A stretch of 23,232 bases of DNA from Comamonas sp. GTDB lineage: Bacteria; Pseudomonadota; Gammaproteobacteria; Burkholderiales; Burkholderiaceae_C. Shown one piece after another: positions 1-8,230 of this stretch (position 1 is the stretch's first letter; every line of letters begins with the position of its first letter). Location: NCBI GenBank assembly GCA_019236485.1, contig JAFAIY010000108.1:1-23232 (forward strand), in the 5' to 3' direction. The notes under the pieces are model-generated. The model searched no databases and was not told the DNA's origin. It saw only the letters and a list, made by a program, of their open reading frames with translations. A program made the position numbers and the translations under genes.

Positions 1-6
1 TTGCAC

Positions 7-56
7 TTGAAAACGAAAAATGTCGAATTGAAAAATACAAAAGCGAGCGAGAATAT
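7..56 (+). promoter_or_regulatory. Possible glpD promoter/operator region
   Basis: This A-rich stretch contrasts with the GC-rich DNA around it. It carries repeated GAAAA-type words (TGAAAACGAAAAA, then TCGAATTGAAAAA), the kind of short direct repeat bound by DeoR-family repressors such as GlpR. TTGAAA (28-33), 17 bases and GAATAT (51-56) could be a weak sigma70 promoter. The GlpR assignment is inference from the downstream gene. Positions 57-162 show no ORF and nothing else convincing. Confidence 0.3.
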
Positions 57-162
57 TGATCTCTTGCTTCCACCATGAACCATGCATGTGTGGTGTATCC
101 GCCGCCGCTGTAGCCGGGTATGGCCCCGGTCATGCCGCCTTCGGCTCTTTTGTTGAAGATCA

Positions 163-1758
163 ATGTCCCAAGTCGCCACTCCCCTGACTACCGACCGCGC
201 CGCCCTGATGGAGCGTCTGGCCCTGTCCGAAACCTATGACCTCGCCATCATCGGCGGCGGGGCGACGGGCCTGGGCGTGGCCGTGGACGCGGCGGCGCGC
301 GGCTTCAAGGTGGTGCTGCTGGAGTCCATGGACTTTGCCAAGGGCACTTCCTCGCGCGCCACCAAGCTGGTGCACGGCGGCGTGCGCTATCTGGCCCAGG
401 GCAATATCTCCCTGGTGCGCGAGGCGCTGCACGAGCGCACCACGCTGCTGCACAACGCACCGCATCTGGCCCAGCCGCTGGCCTTTGTCATGCCTTCGTA
501 CAAGCTGCTGGACACGCCTTTCTACGGCATAGGCCTGAAGATGTATGACGCCCTGGCCGGCAAGGCGGGCCTGGGAGCGACGGAATTCCTGTCCAGCGCC
601 AAGACCGTGAAATACCTGCCCACGGTGCAGCAAAAAGGGCTCAAGGGCGGCGTCAAGTACTGGGACGGCCAGTTCGACGATGCGCGCCTGGCGCTGGCGC
701 TGGCGCGCACGGCGGCGGCCAAGGGGGCTTTGCTCGTCAACTACTGCCCTGCAGAGAAGCTGATTTACGAACACCAGCAGGTCGCGGGCGTGATCTGCCG
801 CGACCTGGAGTCGGGCCAGAGCTATACCGTGCGCGCCAAATGCGTGGTCAATGCCACCGGCCCCTGGGTGGACCTGTTCCGCCAGCAGGATGCCGAGGCC
901 CAGGGCAAGCCGGCCCGGCCCATGGTGGCGCCCAGCCAGGGCGTGCACGTGGTGGTGGACCGCGACTTTCTGCCCACCGACCATGCGCTGCTCGTGCCCA
1001 AGACGGCCGACGGCCGCGTGCTGTTCGCCGTGCCCTGGCTGGGTAAGGTCATCCTGGGCACCACCGACACGCCGCGCAACGACCTGGCGCGCGAGCCGCT
1101 GCCCTTCCCCGAGGAGCTGGACTTCATCCTCAGCGAGGCCGGCAAGTATCTGAACCGCCAGCCCAAGCTGGCCGATGTGCGCAGCATGTGGGTGGGCCTG
1201 CGTCCCCTGGTCAAGCCCCAGGACGACGACGGCGAGAACACCAAGAAGATCAGCCGCGAGCACACCGTCATGTCCAGCAAGACCGGCCTGGTCACGGTGA
1301 CGGGCGGCAAGTGGACCACCTACCGCGCCATGGCCGAGGACGTGCTGGCCGAGTGCGTGCAGATCGGCCGCCTGCCCGGCCGTCCCGCGGGCGTGACCGT
1401 GCACCTGCCGCTGGCCGGGGCTCCGGCCGAGGCCGCCGTGCAGCACGGCATGGACCAGGCCCAGGGTCTGCACTCCTACGGCACGGATGCGGCGGCCGTG
1501 GCGGCGCTGCCGGGCGCCAAGAACTGGTTGATGGACGGGCTGTCCGAAGCCATGGTGCGCTTTGCCGCACGCTTCGAATACGCGCGCACGGTGGAGGACA
1601 TGCTGGCGCGCCGCAGCCGCCTGCTGTTCCTGGATGCGCGCAAGGCCGCCGAGCTTGCCCCGCGCGTGGCGGCCATCCTCACCGAGGAGCTGGGTCGCGA
1701 CGTGCATCTGAACGACTTCCTGGCGCTGGCCAAGCAGTATCTGCCCGCCGAGGCCTGA
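163..1758 (+). CDS. glpD: Aerobic glycerol-3-phosphate dehydrogenase (FAD)
   Basis: 531 aa. It oxidises sn-glycerol-3-phosphate to dihydroxyacetone phosphate at the inner face of the cytoplasmic membrane and passes electrons via FAD to quinone. The N-terminal FAD Rossmann motif is visible (GxGxxG at G31, G33, G36, with the acidic strand end VVLLE at about 50-54). The family signature GTSSRATKLVHGGVRYL follows at about 61-77. The length is slightly above the roughly 500 aa of E. coli GlpD, mostly from an N-terminal extension. The start is the ATG at 163, with a modest GAAGA (155-159) in front. No glpF or glpK is visible in the 162 bases upstream, so it is either singly transcribed or the last gene of a glp operon outside the window. 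Its neighbour downstream is the spc ribosomal operon, which is functionally unrelated. Confidence 0.96.
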   Translation: MSQVATPLTTDRAALMERLALSETYDLAIIGGGATGLGVAVDAAARGFKVVLLESMDFAKGTSSRATKLVHGGVRYLAQGNISLVREALHERTTLLHNAPHLAQPLAFVMPSYKLLDTPFYGIGLKMYDALAGKAGLGATEFLSSAKTVKYLPTVQQKGLKGGVKYWDGQFDDARLALALARTAAAKGALLVNYCPAEKLIYEHQQVAGVICRDLESGQSYTVRAKCVVNATGPWVDLFRQQDAEAQGKPARPMVAPSQGVHVVVDRDFLPTDHALLVPKTADGRVLFAVPWLGKVILGTTDTPRNDLAREPLPFPEELDFILSEAGKYLNRQPKLADVRSMWVGLRPLVKPQDDDGENTKKISREHTVMSSKTGLVTVTGGKWTTYRAMAEDVLAECVQIGRLPGRPAGVTVHLPLAGAPAEAAVQHGMDQAQGLHSYGTDAAAVAALPGAKNWLMDGLSEAMVRFAARFEYARTVEDMLARRSRLLFLDARKAAELAPRVAAILTEELGRDVHLNDFLALAKQYLPAEA

Positions 1759-1764
1759 GTCGCG

Positions 1765-1792
1765 GCGGCTGTGGCCGACCCGCAACAGCCGC
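1765..1792 (+). terminator. Weak hairpin after glpD
   Basis: GCGGCTGT (1765-1772) pairs with ACAGCCGC (1785-1792), an 8-bp perfect stem with a 12-nt loop, starting 6 nt after the glpD stop. No clear T-tract follows (only GCTTTC), so it may be a weak or Rho-assisted terminator or a 3'-end stabiliser. Confidence 0.4.
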
Positions 1793-1817
1793 GCCGTGCT
1801 TTCAATACATGAGCTGA

Positions 1818-1881
1818 ATGCGCATGTAGGCAATGTATTTCAAGAGATATCTTGTTTGAAATCAATTGCTTGCATGCGCAT
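1818..1881. repeat. 64-nt imperfect inverted repeat in glpD-rplN spacer
   Basis: The arms 1818-1843 and 1856-1881 can pair over 24 positions: 22 Watson-Crick and 2 G-U, with one 2-nt internal mismatch at 1835-1836/1863-1864. The ends are ATGCGCATG and CATGCGCAT, the inner arms ATTTCAA and TTGAAAT. The 12-nt loop contains the palindrome AGATATCT (1845-1852). It is more AT-rich than its surroundings and has no T-tract directly after it on either strand. It could be a dispersed repeat, a paired protein-binding site or a processed RNA hairpin; function unknown. Confidence 0.8.
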
Positions 1882-1970
1882 CATGCTATGGTTTTAGCTT
1901 GAAATGGGGCTTGGCAGCAAGGCCTGGCTCGGAGCCTGCGGGATGGGTGCGGTTATAGCCGGCTAAGCGC

Positions 1971-1999
1971 TTGACGCAAAAAGGAAATCCTGCGACAAT
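1971..1999 (+). promoter_or_regulatory. Sigma70 promoter of the spc operon
   Basis: TTGACG (1971-1976) and GACAAT (1994-1999) are separated by exactly 17 bases, and TGC (1991-1993) just before the -10 makes it an extended -10 promoter. Transcription would start near 2006, leaving a leader of about 157 nt before rplN. This fits an independently driven ribosomal operon. Confidence 0.75.
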
Positions 2000-2005
2000 C
2001 CCCTG

Positions 2006-2162
2006 CTTCGCGTGTAAAAACGTGAAGTGTTCTGCCCAGTGGAAGCATCGCGAAATGGTTCGTGATGTGGACGACGGGCCCAAGACTGACTGGCTGCTTG
2101 ATCGGCCCTTGAGAAGACTCTGGGGCTGTCGGGCGTTGCTGGAGCAAGTTGGGAATATTGAA
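2006..2162 (+). promoter_or_regulatory. Structured 5' leader of rplN mRNA
   Basis: Predicted untranslated leader between the spc promoter and rplN. GGGCCCAAG (2076-2084) pairs with CTTG (2097-2100) and GGCCC (2104-2108), giving 9 bp around a 3-nt bulge. TTGC/GCAA (2136-2139/2144-2147) forms a small hairpin close to the rplN start. TTCGCG/CGCGAA (2007-2012/2049-2054) may form a longer-range helix. An autoregulatory role is inference; I do not recall a described leader here. Confidence 0.4.
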
Positions 2163-2531
2163 ATGATCCAAACAGAATCTCGGTTAGAGGTTGCCGACAA
2201 CACCGGCGCGAAGTCTGTTCAGTGCATTAAGGTGCTGGGCGGTTCTCATCGTCGCTACGCGAGTGTTGGTGACATCATCAAGGTGAGCGTCAAGGAAGCA
2301 GCTCCTCGTGGTCGCGTCAAAAAAGGCGAGATCTACAGTGCTGTGGTGGTGCGCACCGCCAAGGGCATCCGTCGTGCAGACGGTTCGCTCGTGAAGTTCG
2401 ACGGCAATGCCGCCGTGCTGCTGAACGCCAAGCTGGAGCCCATCGGCACCCGCATCTTTGGCCCCGTGACTCGTGAACTGCGTACCGAAAAGTTCATGAA
2501 GATCGTGTCCCTGGCCCCTGAAGTTCTCTAA
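2163..2531 (+). CDS. rplN: 50S ribosomal protein L14
   Basis: 122 aa, the normal L14 length, collinear with the family from [17 protein letters not shown] to the C-terminal [13 protein letters not shown]14 is a beta-barrel 50S protein that contacts 16S rRNA at the subunit interface. The frame is open upstream to a TTG at 1971, but that extension would lie on the promoter -35 element and has no family similarity, so the ATG at 2163 is chosen. The SD is weak (TTGGGA about 10 nt upstream). It is the first gene of the spc operon here; rpmC and rpsQ, which usually precede it, are absent. Confidence 0.97.
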   Translation: MIQTESRLEVADNTGAKSVQCIKVLGGSHRRYASVGDIIKVSVKEAAPRGRVKKGEIYSAVVVRTAKGIRRADGSLVKFDGNAAVLLNAKLEPIGTRIFGPVTRELRTEKFMKIVSLAPEVL

Positions 2532-2541
2532 AGGAAGCACC

Positions 2542-2862
2542 ATGAACAAGATTCGCAAGGGCGACCAAGTCATCGTGCTGACCGGCCGTGACAAAGGCAA
2601 GCAAGGCGTGGTTTCGGCTCGCACGGACGACTCCCACCTGTTGATCGATGGCATCAACCTGGTGAAGAAGCACACCAAGCCGAACCCCATGAAGGGCACA
2701 ACCGGCGGCATCGTGGAAAAGGCCATGCCTATCCACCAGTCCAACGTGGCGATTTTCAACGCCGCTACGGGCAAGGCCGACCGCGTGGGCATCAAGGTGA
2801 ACGCCGACGGCGCACGTGTTCGCGTGTTCAAGTCCAATGGCGCTGAAATCAAGGCCGCCTAA
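2542..2862 (+). CDS. rplX: 50S ribosomal protein L24
   Basis: 106 aa, typical for L24. It binds the 5' end of 23S rRNA early in 50S assembly and sits near the peptide-exit tunnel. The N-terminal KOW motif is clear ([19 protein letters not shown], about residues 6-24), as is the conserved VKKHTKPN segment. The start is an ATG with AAAGGAAG in front, 10 nt after rplN, so the two genes are co-transcribed and probably translationally linked. Confidence 0.98.
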   Translation: MNKIRKGDQVIVLTGRDKGKQGVVSARTDDSHLLIDGINLVKKHTKPNPMKGTTGGIVEKAMPIHQSNVAIFNAATGKADRVGIKVNADGARVRVFKSNGAEIKAA

Positions 2863-2872
2863 GGAGTAACAC

Positions 2873-3412
2873 ATGGCACGACTGCAAAAACTCTATCGCG
2901 AAAAGATCGCGGCCGAACTCAAGGAAAAGTTCGGTTACACCTCCGCTATGGAAGTGCCCCGCCTGACCAAGATCACCCTGAACATGGGTGTGAGCGAAGC
3001 CGTGGCCGACAAGAAGGTGATGGACAACGCCGTGGCTGACCTGACCAAGATTGCTGGTCAGAAGCCTGTGGTGACCAAGGCCAAGAAGGCTATCGCTGGT
3101 TTCAAGATCCGCGAAGGCCAAGCTATCGGCTGCATGGTGACCCTGCGTGGCGTTCAGATGTATGAATTCCTGGACCGTTTCGTCACCGTGGCTCTGCCCC
3201 GCGTGCGTGACTTCCGTGGTATCTCCGGCCGTTCGTTCGACGGTCGCGGCAACTACAACGTCGGCGTCAAGGAACAGATCATCTTCCCCGAAATCGAATA
3301 CGACAAGGTGGATGCTCTGCGTGGTCTGAATATCAGCATCACGACGACCGCTAAGAGCGACGACGAGTGCAAGGCACTGCTCGCTGCGTTCAAATTCCCC
3401 TTCAAGAACTGA
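2873..3412 (+). CDS. rplE: 50S ribosomal protein L5
   Basis: 179 aa, full length. L5 binds 5S rRNA and helps place the central protuberance of the 50S subunit next to the P-site tRNA. The family hallmarks [18 protein letters not shown] (about 24-41) and the [15 protein letters not shown] block are visible. Ten bases separate it from rplX, with AAGGAG as SD. In E. coli the S8 repressor site lies at the start of this gene; I could not see a convincing S8-type helix here by eye. Confidence 0.98.
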   Translation: MARLQKLYREKIAAELKEKFGYTSAMEVPRLTKITLNMGVSEAVADKKVMDNAVADLTKIAGQKPVVTKAKKAIAGFKIREGQAIGCMVTLRGVQMYEFLDRFVTVALPRVRDFRGISGRSFDGRGNYNVGVKEQIIFPEIEYDKVDALRGLNISITTTAKSDDECKALLAAFKFPFKN

Positions 3413-3420
3413 GGTGGCGC

Positions 3421-3726
3421 ATGGCTAAAGTTGCAATGATTCAGCGCGAACTGAAGCGCGAAAAGCTGGCAGCCAAGTACGCTGCCAAGTACGCAGAACT
3501 GAAGGCAATCGCCGGCGACGCCAAGCGTTCCGACGAAGAGCGCGATGCCGCTCGCCTGGGCCTGCAAAAGCTGCCCCGTAACTCGAACCCCACTCGCCAA
3601 CGCAACCGTTGCGAGATCACGGGCCGTCCTCGTGGCACCTTCCGTCAATTCGGTCTGGGCCGCGCCAAGGTGCGTGAATTGGCCTTCGCTGGCGACATCC
3701 CCGGTGTCACCAAGGCCAGCTGGTAA
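3421..3726 (+). CDS. rpsN: 30S ribosomal protein S14
   Basis: 101 aa, the long zinc-independent (C-minus) form: it lacks the paired CxxC motifs of the 61-aa zinc form. S14 sits in the 30S head. The C-terminal half has the conserved [12 protein letters not shown] and [11 protein letters not shown] segments. The ATG at 3421 is chosen over an upstream in-frame start inside rplE because it has GAGGTG in front and gives the family N-terminus [10 protein letters not shown]. It starts 8 nt after rplE. Confidence 0.98.
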   Translation: MAKVAMIQRELKREKLAAKYAAKYAELKAIAGDAKRSDEERDAARLGLQKLPRNSNPTRQRNRCEITGRPRGTFRQFGLGRAKVRELAFAGDIPGVTKASW

Positions 3727-3746
3727 GCAAGCAGGAGAGATTAAAC

Positions 3747-4142
3747 ATGAGCATGAGTGATCCCATCGCTGACTTGCTGACCCGCATCCGTAACGCACAA
3801 ATGGTCTCCAAGGCCACCGTGTCGGCTCCTTCCTCCAAGGTCAAGGTTGCCATCGCACAAGTGCTGAAGGAAGAAGGCTATATCGACGGCTTCGAAGTGA
3901 AGTCCGAAGGTGGCAAGTCCGAACTCGAAATTACCCTGAAGTACTACGCCGGTCGCCCTGTGATCGAGCGTATCGAACGTGTGAGCCGTCCCGGCCTGCG
4001 CGTGTACAAGGGTCGTCACGCAATCCCTCAGGTCCAGAACGGCCTGGGTGTGGCCATCGTCACTACGCCCCAGGGTGTGATGACCGATCGCAAAGCACGT
4101 GCTGCCGGTGTCGGCGGTGAAGTGCTGTGCTATGTGGCCTAA
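3747..4142 (+). CDS. rpsH: 30S ribosomal protein S8
   Basis: 131 aa. S8 binds helix 21 of 16S rRNA and is the translational repressor of the spc operon in E. coli. The N-terminus [18 protein letters not shown] and the C-terminal [20 protein letters not shown] with GGEVLCYV are diagnostic. Two ATGs lie two codons apart (3747 and 3753). AGGAGAG at 3733-3739 is 7 nt before the first, so 3747 is preferred. The gap from rpsN is 20 nt. Confidence 0.98.
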   Translation: MSMSDPIADLLTRIRNAQMVSKATVSAPSSKVKVAIAQVLKEEGYIDGFEVKSEGGKSELEITLKYYAGRPVIERIERVSRPGLRVYKGRHAIPQVQNGLGVAIVTTPQGVMTDRKARAAGVGGEVLCYVA

Positions 4143-4167
4143 CGGACATTGAAGGAGAAATACTGAA

Positions 4168-4701
4168 ATGTCTCGCGTAGCAAAAGCAAATGTGACCATC
4201 CCCGCTGGCGTGGATGTGTCTATCAATGCTGATTCCATCAAGGTCAAGGGCAAGGGCGGCGATCTGTCGCTGGCCCTGAACAGCCAAGTGGTCATCAGCA
4301 ACAACGACGGCAAGCTGTCTTTCGCCCCTGTCAACGATTCCCGTGAAGCTGATGCTCTGGCCGGTACTTTCCGCCAGCTGGTCAACAACATGGTCAAGGG
4401 CGTGACCGAAGGCTTCGAGAAGAAGCTGACGCTGATTGGCGTGGGCTACAAGGCCGCTGCTTCGGGTTCCAAGCTGAACCTGGCTGTGGGCTTCTCGCAC
4501 CCCGTCAACTTCGAGATGCCTGCCGGCATCACCATCGCTACCCCCACTCCGACCGAAATCGTGATCAAGGGTGCTGACCGCCAAGCTGTCGGTCAATTGG
4601 CTGCTGAGATCCGCGCCGTTCGTCCTCCCGAGCCTTACAAGGGCAAGGGCATTCGCTATGCGAATGAGAAGGTCGTGATCAAAGAGACCAAGAAGAAGTA
4701 A
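4168..4701 (+). CDS. rplF: 50S ribosomal protein L6
   Basis: 177 aa, the expected length. L6 binds 23S rRNA near the sarcin-ricin loop, at the factor-binding site. Two repeated alpha/beta domains are expected, and the C-terminal signature PEPYKGKGI is at about 154-162, followed by a lysine-rich tail. An SD (AAGGAGA) precedes the ATG. The gap from rpsH is 25 nt. Confidence 0.98.
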   Translation: MSRVAKANVTIPAGVDVSINADSIKVKGKGGDLSLALNSQVVISNNDGKLSFAPVNDSREADALAGTFRQLVNNMVKGVTEGFEKKLTLIGVGYKAAASGSKLNLAVGFSHPVNFEMPAGITIATPTPTEIVIKGADRQAVGQLAAEIRAVRPPEPYKGKGIRYANEKVVIKETKKK

Positions 4702-4712
4702 GGAGCTGCAAT

Positions 4713-5078
4713 ATGTTGACCAAGAAAGAGCAGCGTCTGCGCCGTGCCCGTCAGACTCGCATCCGCATTGCCCAGCAAGGCGTGGCGCGTCTGAGCGTGA
4801 ACCGTACCAACCTCCACATCTACGCCTCCGTGGTTTCGGAAGACGGCACCAAGGTGCTGGCTTCGGCCTCCACTGCAGAAGCCGAAGTGCGTTCGCAACT
4901 CGGCGCCGCAGGCAAGGGTGGCAACGTGGCAGCCGCCACACTGATCGGCAAGCGTATTGCTGAGAAGGCCAAGGCTGCTGGCGTTGAGAAAGTCGCTTTC
5001 GACCGCGCCGGTTTTGCATACCACGGCCGCGTGAAGGCTTTGGCAGAGGCCGCTCGCGAAGCGGGCCTGCAGTTCTAA
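4713..5078 (+). CDS. rplR: 50S ribosomal protein L18
   Basis: 121 aa. L18 binds 5S rRNA together with L5 and L25 and links it to the 50S subunit. Features are the very basic N-terminus ([16 protein letters not shown]), the [15 protein letters not shown] strand region and the C-terminal [21 protein letters not shown] helix. AAGGAG lies 8 nt before the ATG, and the gene starts 11 nt after rplF. Confidence 0.98.
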   Translation: MLTKKEQRLRRARQTRIRIAQQGVARLSVNRTNLHIYASVVSEDGTKVLASASTAEAEVRSQLGAAGKGGNVAAATLIGKRIAEKAKAAGVEKVAFDRAGFAYHGRVKALAEAAREAGLQF

Positions 5079-5094
5079 GCGGAGCGGATTGAAA

Positions 5095-5616
5095 ATGGCA
5101 AAGTTTTCCCCCAAGGTGCAAGACCAAGGCAATGACGACGGTCTGCGCGAAAAAATGATCGCGGTGAACCGCGTCACCAAGGTTGTGAAGGGTGGCCGTA
5201 TCCTCGGCTTCGCTGCACTGACCGTGGTTGGCGACGGCGATGGCCGCGTTGGCATGGGCAAGGGCAAGTCCAAGGAAGTGCCTGCTGCCGTGCAAAAGGC
5301 GATGGAAGAATCCCGTCGCAACATGATCAAGGTGTCTCTGAAGGACGGCTCGATCCACCACACCGTGATGGGTCACCATGGCGCAGCATCCGTGATGCTG
5401 AACCCCGCCCCCAAGGGTACCGGCATCATCGCAGGCGGCCCCATGCGCGCTGTCTTCGAAGTGCTGGGTATCACCGACATCGTGGCCAAGAGCCATGGCT
5501 CGTCGAACCCTTACAACATGGTCCGTGCAACTTTCGACGCTTTGAAGAACTCCACTACCCCCGCGGAAGTGGCTGCAAAGCGCGGCAAGTCTGTTGAAGA
5601 CATCTTCACGGCCTGA
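5095..5616 (+). CDS. rpsE: 30S ribosomal protein S5
   Basis: 173 aa. S5 shapes the mRNA entry tunnel of the 30S subunit and affects decoding accuracy. The S5 double-stranded-RNA-binding core is clear: [16 protein letters not shown] (about 25-40) followed by the glycine-rich [20 protein letters not shown] (about 47-66). A TTG at 5089 is in frame, but GGAG at 5081-5084 is only 4 nt from it and 10 nt from the ATG at 5095. The ATG gives the family N-terminus [10 protein letters not shown], so it is preferred. Confidence 0.97.
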   Translation: MAKFSPKVQDQGNDDGLREKMIAVNRVTKVVKGGRILGFAALTVVGDGDGRVGMGKGKSKEVPAAVQKAMEESRRNMIKVSLKDGSIHHTVMGHHGAASVMLNPAPKGTGIIAGGPMRAVFEVLGITDIVAKSHGSSNPYNMVRATFDALKNSTTPAEVAAKRGKSVEDIFTA

Positions 5617-5630
5617 TCGGAGTCAATCAC

Positions 5631-5813
5631 ATGACAACGCAACAAACCGTTAAGGTGCAACTGGTGCGCAGCCCCATTGGCACCAAGGAATCGCACCGCG
5701 CTACCGTTCGTGGCCTGGGCCTGCGCAAGCTGAACTCCATCAGCGAACTGCAGGACACTCCCGAAGTGCGCGGCATGATCAACAAAATCGCCTACTTGGT
5801 GAAGGTTCTCTGA
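5631..5813 (+). CDS. rpmD: 50S ribosomal protein L30
   Basis: 60 aa, normal for bacterial L30. It carries the family core [20 protein letters not shown] and the [20 protein letters not shown] segment. It is a small 50S protein that many bacteria outside Proteobacteria also keep at this position. GGAG lies about 10 nt upstream of the ATG. It sits between rpsE (14 nt) and rplO (11 nt). Confidence 0.97.
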   Translation: MTTQQTVKVQLVRSPIGTKESHRATVRGLGLRKLNSISELQDTPEVRGMINKIAYLVKVL

Positions 5814-5824
5814 AAGGATTGATG

Positions 5825-6256
5825 ATGGAACTCAATAGCATCAAGCCTGCAGACGGCGCCAAGCACGCCAAGCGTCGCGTGGGTCGCGGTATCGGTTCTG
5901 GTCTGGGTAAGACCGCCGGCCGTGGTCACAAGGGTCAGAAGTCGCGTTCGGGTGGCTACCACAAGGTGGGCTTCGAAGGCGGTCAAATGCCTTTGCAGCG
6001 TCGCCTGCCCAAGCGTGGCTTCAAGTCGCATCTGCTGAAGTTCAATGCAGAAGTGACCCTGTCCGAGCTGGATCAGCTCGGCCTGGCCGAAGTCGATCTG
6101 GCTGCCCTGAAGCAAGCCGGTCTGGTGGGCGCAATCGCTAAGGTGGTCAAGGTCATCAAGAGCGGTGAACTCAGCAAGGCTGTCAAGCTCAGCGGTATCG
6201 GCGCTACTGCCGGTGCCAAGGCCGCCATCGAAGCTGCCGGTGGCAGCATCGCCTGA
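5825..6256 (+). CDS. rplO: 50S ribosomal protein L15
   Basis: 143 aa. L15 is a late-assembly 50S protein with a long extension running into the rRNA core. The glycine- and lysine-rich N-terminal extension ([20 protein letters not shown], about 19-38) is diagnostic. The frame has TTG 5819, ATG 5822 and ATG 5825. AAAGGA (5813-5818) is 6 nt from the last, which also yields the family start [11 protein letters not shown], so 5825 is chosen. Confidence 0.96.
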   Translation: MELNSIKPADGAKHAKRRVGRGIGSGLGKTAGRGHKGQKSRSGGYHKVGFEGGQMPLQRRLPKRGFKSHLLKFNAEVTLSELDQLGLAEVDLAALKQAGLVGAIAKVVKVIKSGELSKAVKLSGIGATAGAKAAIEAAGGSIA

Positions 6257-6280
6257 TTAAAGTTCTGAAAGAAGACATCC

Positions 6281-7594
6281 GTGGCTACTAGCGCAGCTCA
6301 AATTGCAAAGACCGGGAAATTCGGCGATCTCCGTCGCCGTCTGGTTTTTCTGTTGCTCGCGCTGGTCGTATACCGTATCGGGGCGCATATCCCCGTGCCT
6401 GGTATCGATCCAGTGCAGCTGCAGCAGCTGTTCAATGGCCAGCAGGGCGGCATTCTCAATCTGTTCAACATGTTCTCGGGTGGAGCGCTGTCGCGCTTCA
6501 CGGTGTTCGCACTGGGGATCATGCCGTACATCTCGGCATCGATCATCATGCAGCTCATGACCTATGTGGTCCCGACATTCGAGCAGATGAAAAAGGAAGG
6601 TGAAGCGGGTCGTCGCAAGATTACCCAGTACACCCGCTACGGCACTCTGGGCCTGGCGATTTTTCAGTCCTTGGGAATTGCTGTCGCCTTGGAAAGCTCG
6701 GCAGGTCTGGTTCTGAGCCCGGGTTTTGGCTTCCGCATGACTGCGGTGGTCAGCCTGACGGCCGGTACCATGTTCCTGATGTGGCTCGGTGAACAGATCA
6801 CGGAACGTGGTCTGGGCAACGGTATCTCGATACTGATTTTTGGCGGTATCGCCGCAGGTCTGCCGAGCTCCATCGGTGGTCTGCTGGAACTGGTGCGCAC
6901 CGGTGCCATGAGCATCCTGGCGGCTATCTTCATTGTCCTCGTGGTGGCAGCCGTGACGTACTTCGTCGTGTTTGTCGAGCGAGGCCAACGCAAGATCTTG
7001 GTGAATTACGCACGCCGACAAGTCGGCAACAAGGTGTATGGCGGTCAGTCTTCGCACTTGCCGCTGAAGCTGAACATGGCGGGGGTCATTCCTCCCATCT
7101 TCGCTTCCTCGATCATCTTGCTGCCCGCTACGGTGGTGAATTGGTTCAGTGCAGGGGAATCCATGCGCTGGCTGAAGGATATTGCGAGCACGTTGACCCC
7201 TGGTCAGCCGATCTATGTCATCCTCTATGCCGCCGCGATCATTTTCTTCTGCTTCTTCTACACGGCCCTGGTCTTCAACAGCCGGGAAACCGCCGACAAC
7301 CTGAAGAAGAGTGGCGCTTTCATCCCCGGGATTCGTCCTGGCGAACAGACAGCCCGCTACATTGACAAGATTCTGGTTCGCCTGACCCTGGCTGGTGCGA
7401 TCTACATTACCTTCGTGTGCTTGTTGCCCGAATTCCTGATCCTGAAGTACAACGTTCCGTTCTACTTCGGTGGTACATCGCTGCTGATCATTGTGGTCGT
7501 GACGATGGACTTCATGGCGCAAGTGCAGAACTACGTGATGTCGCAGCAATACGAGTCGCTCCTGAAAAAGGCGAACTTTAAGGCTGGTATTTGA
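6281..7594 (+). CDS. secY: Preprotein translocase channel subunit SecY
   Basis: 437 aa, ten predicted membrane helices. SecY forms the protein-conducting channel with SecE and SecG in the inner membrane. The N-terminus ([20 protein letters not shown]) and the hydrophobic segments match the family. The conserved cytoplasmic loops are present, including the [14 protein letters not shown] region and the [19 protein letters not shown] loop. The start codon is GTG at 6281 with a weak SD (GAAAGAAG). It lies 24 nt after rplO in the usual spc order. Confidence 0.98.
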   Translation: MATSAAQIAKTGKFGDLRRRLVFLLLALVVYRIGAHIPVPGIDPVQLQQLFNGQQGGILNLFNMFSGGALSRFTVFALGIMPYISASIIMQLMTYVVPTFEQMKKEGEAGRRKITQYTRYGTLGLAIFQSLGIAVALESSAGLVLSPGFGFRMTAVVSLTAGTMFLMWLGEQITERGLGNGISILIFGGIAAGLPSSIGGLLELVRTGAMSILAAIFIVLVVAAVTYFVVFVERGQRKILVNYARRQVGNKVYGGQSSHLPLKLNMAGVIPPIFASSIILLPATVVNWFSAGESMRWLKDIASTLTPGQPIYVILYAAAIIFFCFFYTALVFNSRETADNLKKSGAFIPGIRPGEQTARYIDKILVRLTLAGAIYITFVCLLPEFLILKYNVPFYFGGTSLLIIVVVTMDFMAQVQNYVMSQQYESLLKKANFKAGI

Positions 7595-7600
7595 TGACAA

Positions 7601-7677
7601 GGCTGCCCGGGTGGGCAGCCTGCCAAAAGTTAGTAGACGCCCATCGCTCTGTCGCGGGCATCGTTCCCGGTCGACAG
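7601..7677 (+). promoter_or_regulatory. Tandem hairpins between secY and rpmJ
   Basis: First hairpin: GGCTGCCC (7601-7608) and GGGCAGCC (7613-7620), a perfect 8-bp stem with a GGGT loop, 6 nt after the secY stop. Second hairpin: CTGTCGCGGG (7649-7658) pairs with CCCG (7666-7669) and CGACAG (7672-7677) around a 2-nt bulge. Neither has a T-tract. They may be partial terminators, processing sites or an alpha-operon leader element. Confidence 0.5.
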
Positions 7678-7711
7678 GCCGATAGTGGATGGAAAGTTTT
7701 AGGAGAATAGA

Positions 7712-7825
7712 ATGAGAGTTTCGGCTTCGGTCAAGAAAATCTGCCGTAACTGCAAGATCATCCGCCGCAAAGGTGTTGTGCGCGTGATCTGCACTGACCA
7801 GCGCCACAAGCAGCGCCAAGGTTGA
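7712..7825 (+). CDS. rpmJ: 50S ribosomal protein L36 (zinc form)
   Basis: 37 aa. L36 is the smallest 50S protein and binds 23S rRNA. The zinc ribbon residues of the C-plus form are present: C11, C14, C27 and H32. AGGAGA (7701-7706) precedes the ATG at 7712. The gene follows secY by 117 nt and precedes rpsM by 22 nt. infA, which lies just upstream of rpmJ in many Burkholderiales, is not here. Confidence 0.96.
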   Translation: MRVSASVKKICRNCKIIRRKGVVRVICTDQRHKQRQG

Positions 7826-7847
7826 TTGAAAGCATTAGAGGACTAAT

Positions 7848-8213
7848 ATGGCACGTATTGCTGGCATTAACATCCCGCCGCACAAGCATGCTGAAATCGG
7901 CCTGACCGCCATCTTTGGCGTCGGTCGCACTACAGCTCGCAAAATCTGCGAAGCATGCGGTATTGAATACTCCAAGAAGATCAAGGATCTGACGGACGCT
8001 GATCTGGAAAAGATCCGCGACCAGCTGGCTCCCCTGACCCTGGAAGGCGACCTGCGTCGCGAAACCACGATGAACATCAAGCGTTTGATGGACATCGGCT
8101 GCTACCGCGGTTTCCGTCATCGTCGCGGCCTGCCCATGCGCGGTCAACGTACCCGCACGAACGCCCGTACTCGCAAGGGTCCGCGCAAGGGTGCAGCGGC
8201 TCTGAAGAAATAA
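7848..8213 (+). CDS. rpsM: 30S ribosomal protein S13
   Basis: 121 aa. S13 is in the 30S head and contacts the P-site tRNA and the subunit bridge to L5. The N-terminus [10 protein letters not shown], the helix-hairpin-helix-like [11 protein letters not shown] region and the basic C-terminus ([18 protein letters not shown]) are all present. AGAGGA precedes the ATG. It is the first gene of the classical alpha operon; in E. coli S4 represses this operon at the rpsM leader. Confidence 0.98.
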   Translation: MARIAGINIPPHKHAEIGLTAIFGVGRTTARKICEACGIEYSKKIKDLTDADLEKIRDQLAPLTLEGDLRRETTMNIKRLMDIGCYRGFRHRRGLPMRGQRTRTNARTRKGPRKGAAALKK

Positions 8214-8230
8214 GAGATTGAAAGATCATT

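Noticed and set aside
160..1833. 557-aa minus-strand ORF antisense to glpD
   Set aside because: Histidine/glycine/arginine-rich shadow created by GC-rich third positions of glpD; no family resemblance, while the plus strand is an intact GlpD.
1971..2162. 64-residue N-terminal extension of rplN from a TTG
   Set aside because: It overlays the spc promoter and is unlike L14; the family start is the ATG at 2163.
2840..2900. E. coli-like S8 repressor site at the rplE start
   Set aside because: No convincing S8-binding helix could be found by eye around the rplX-rplE junction.
4063..5496. 477-aa minus-strand ORF across rpsH-rpsE
   Set aside because: It crosses several intact ribosomal genes and has biased composition; a mirror of r-protein codon use.
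6257..7819. 520-aa minus-strand ORF antisense to secY and rpmJ
   Set aside because: Composition is rich in H, Q, D and R with no domain; secY is intact on the other strand.
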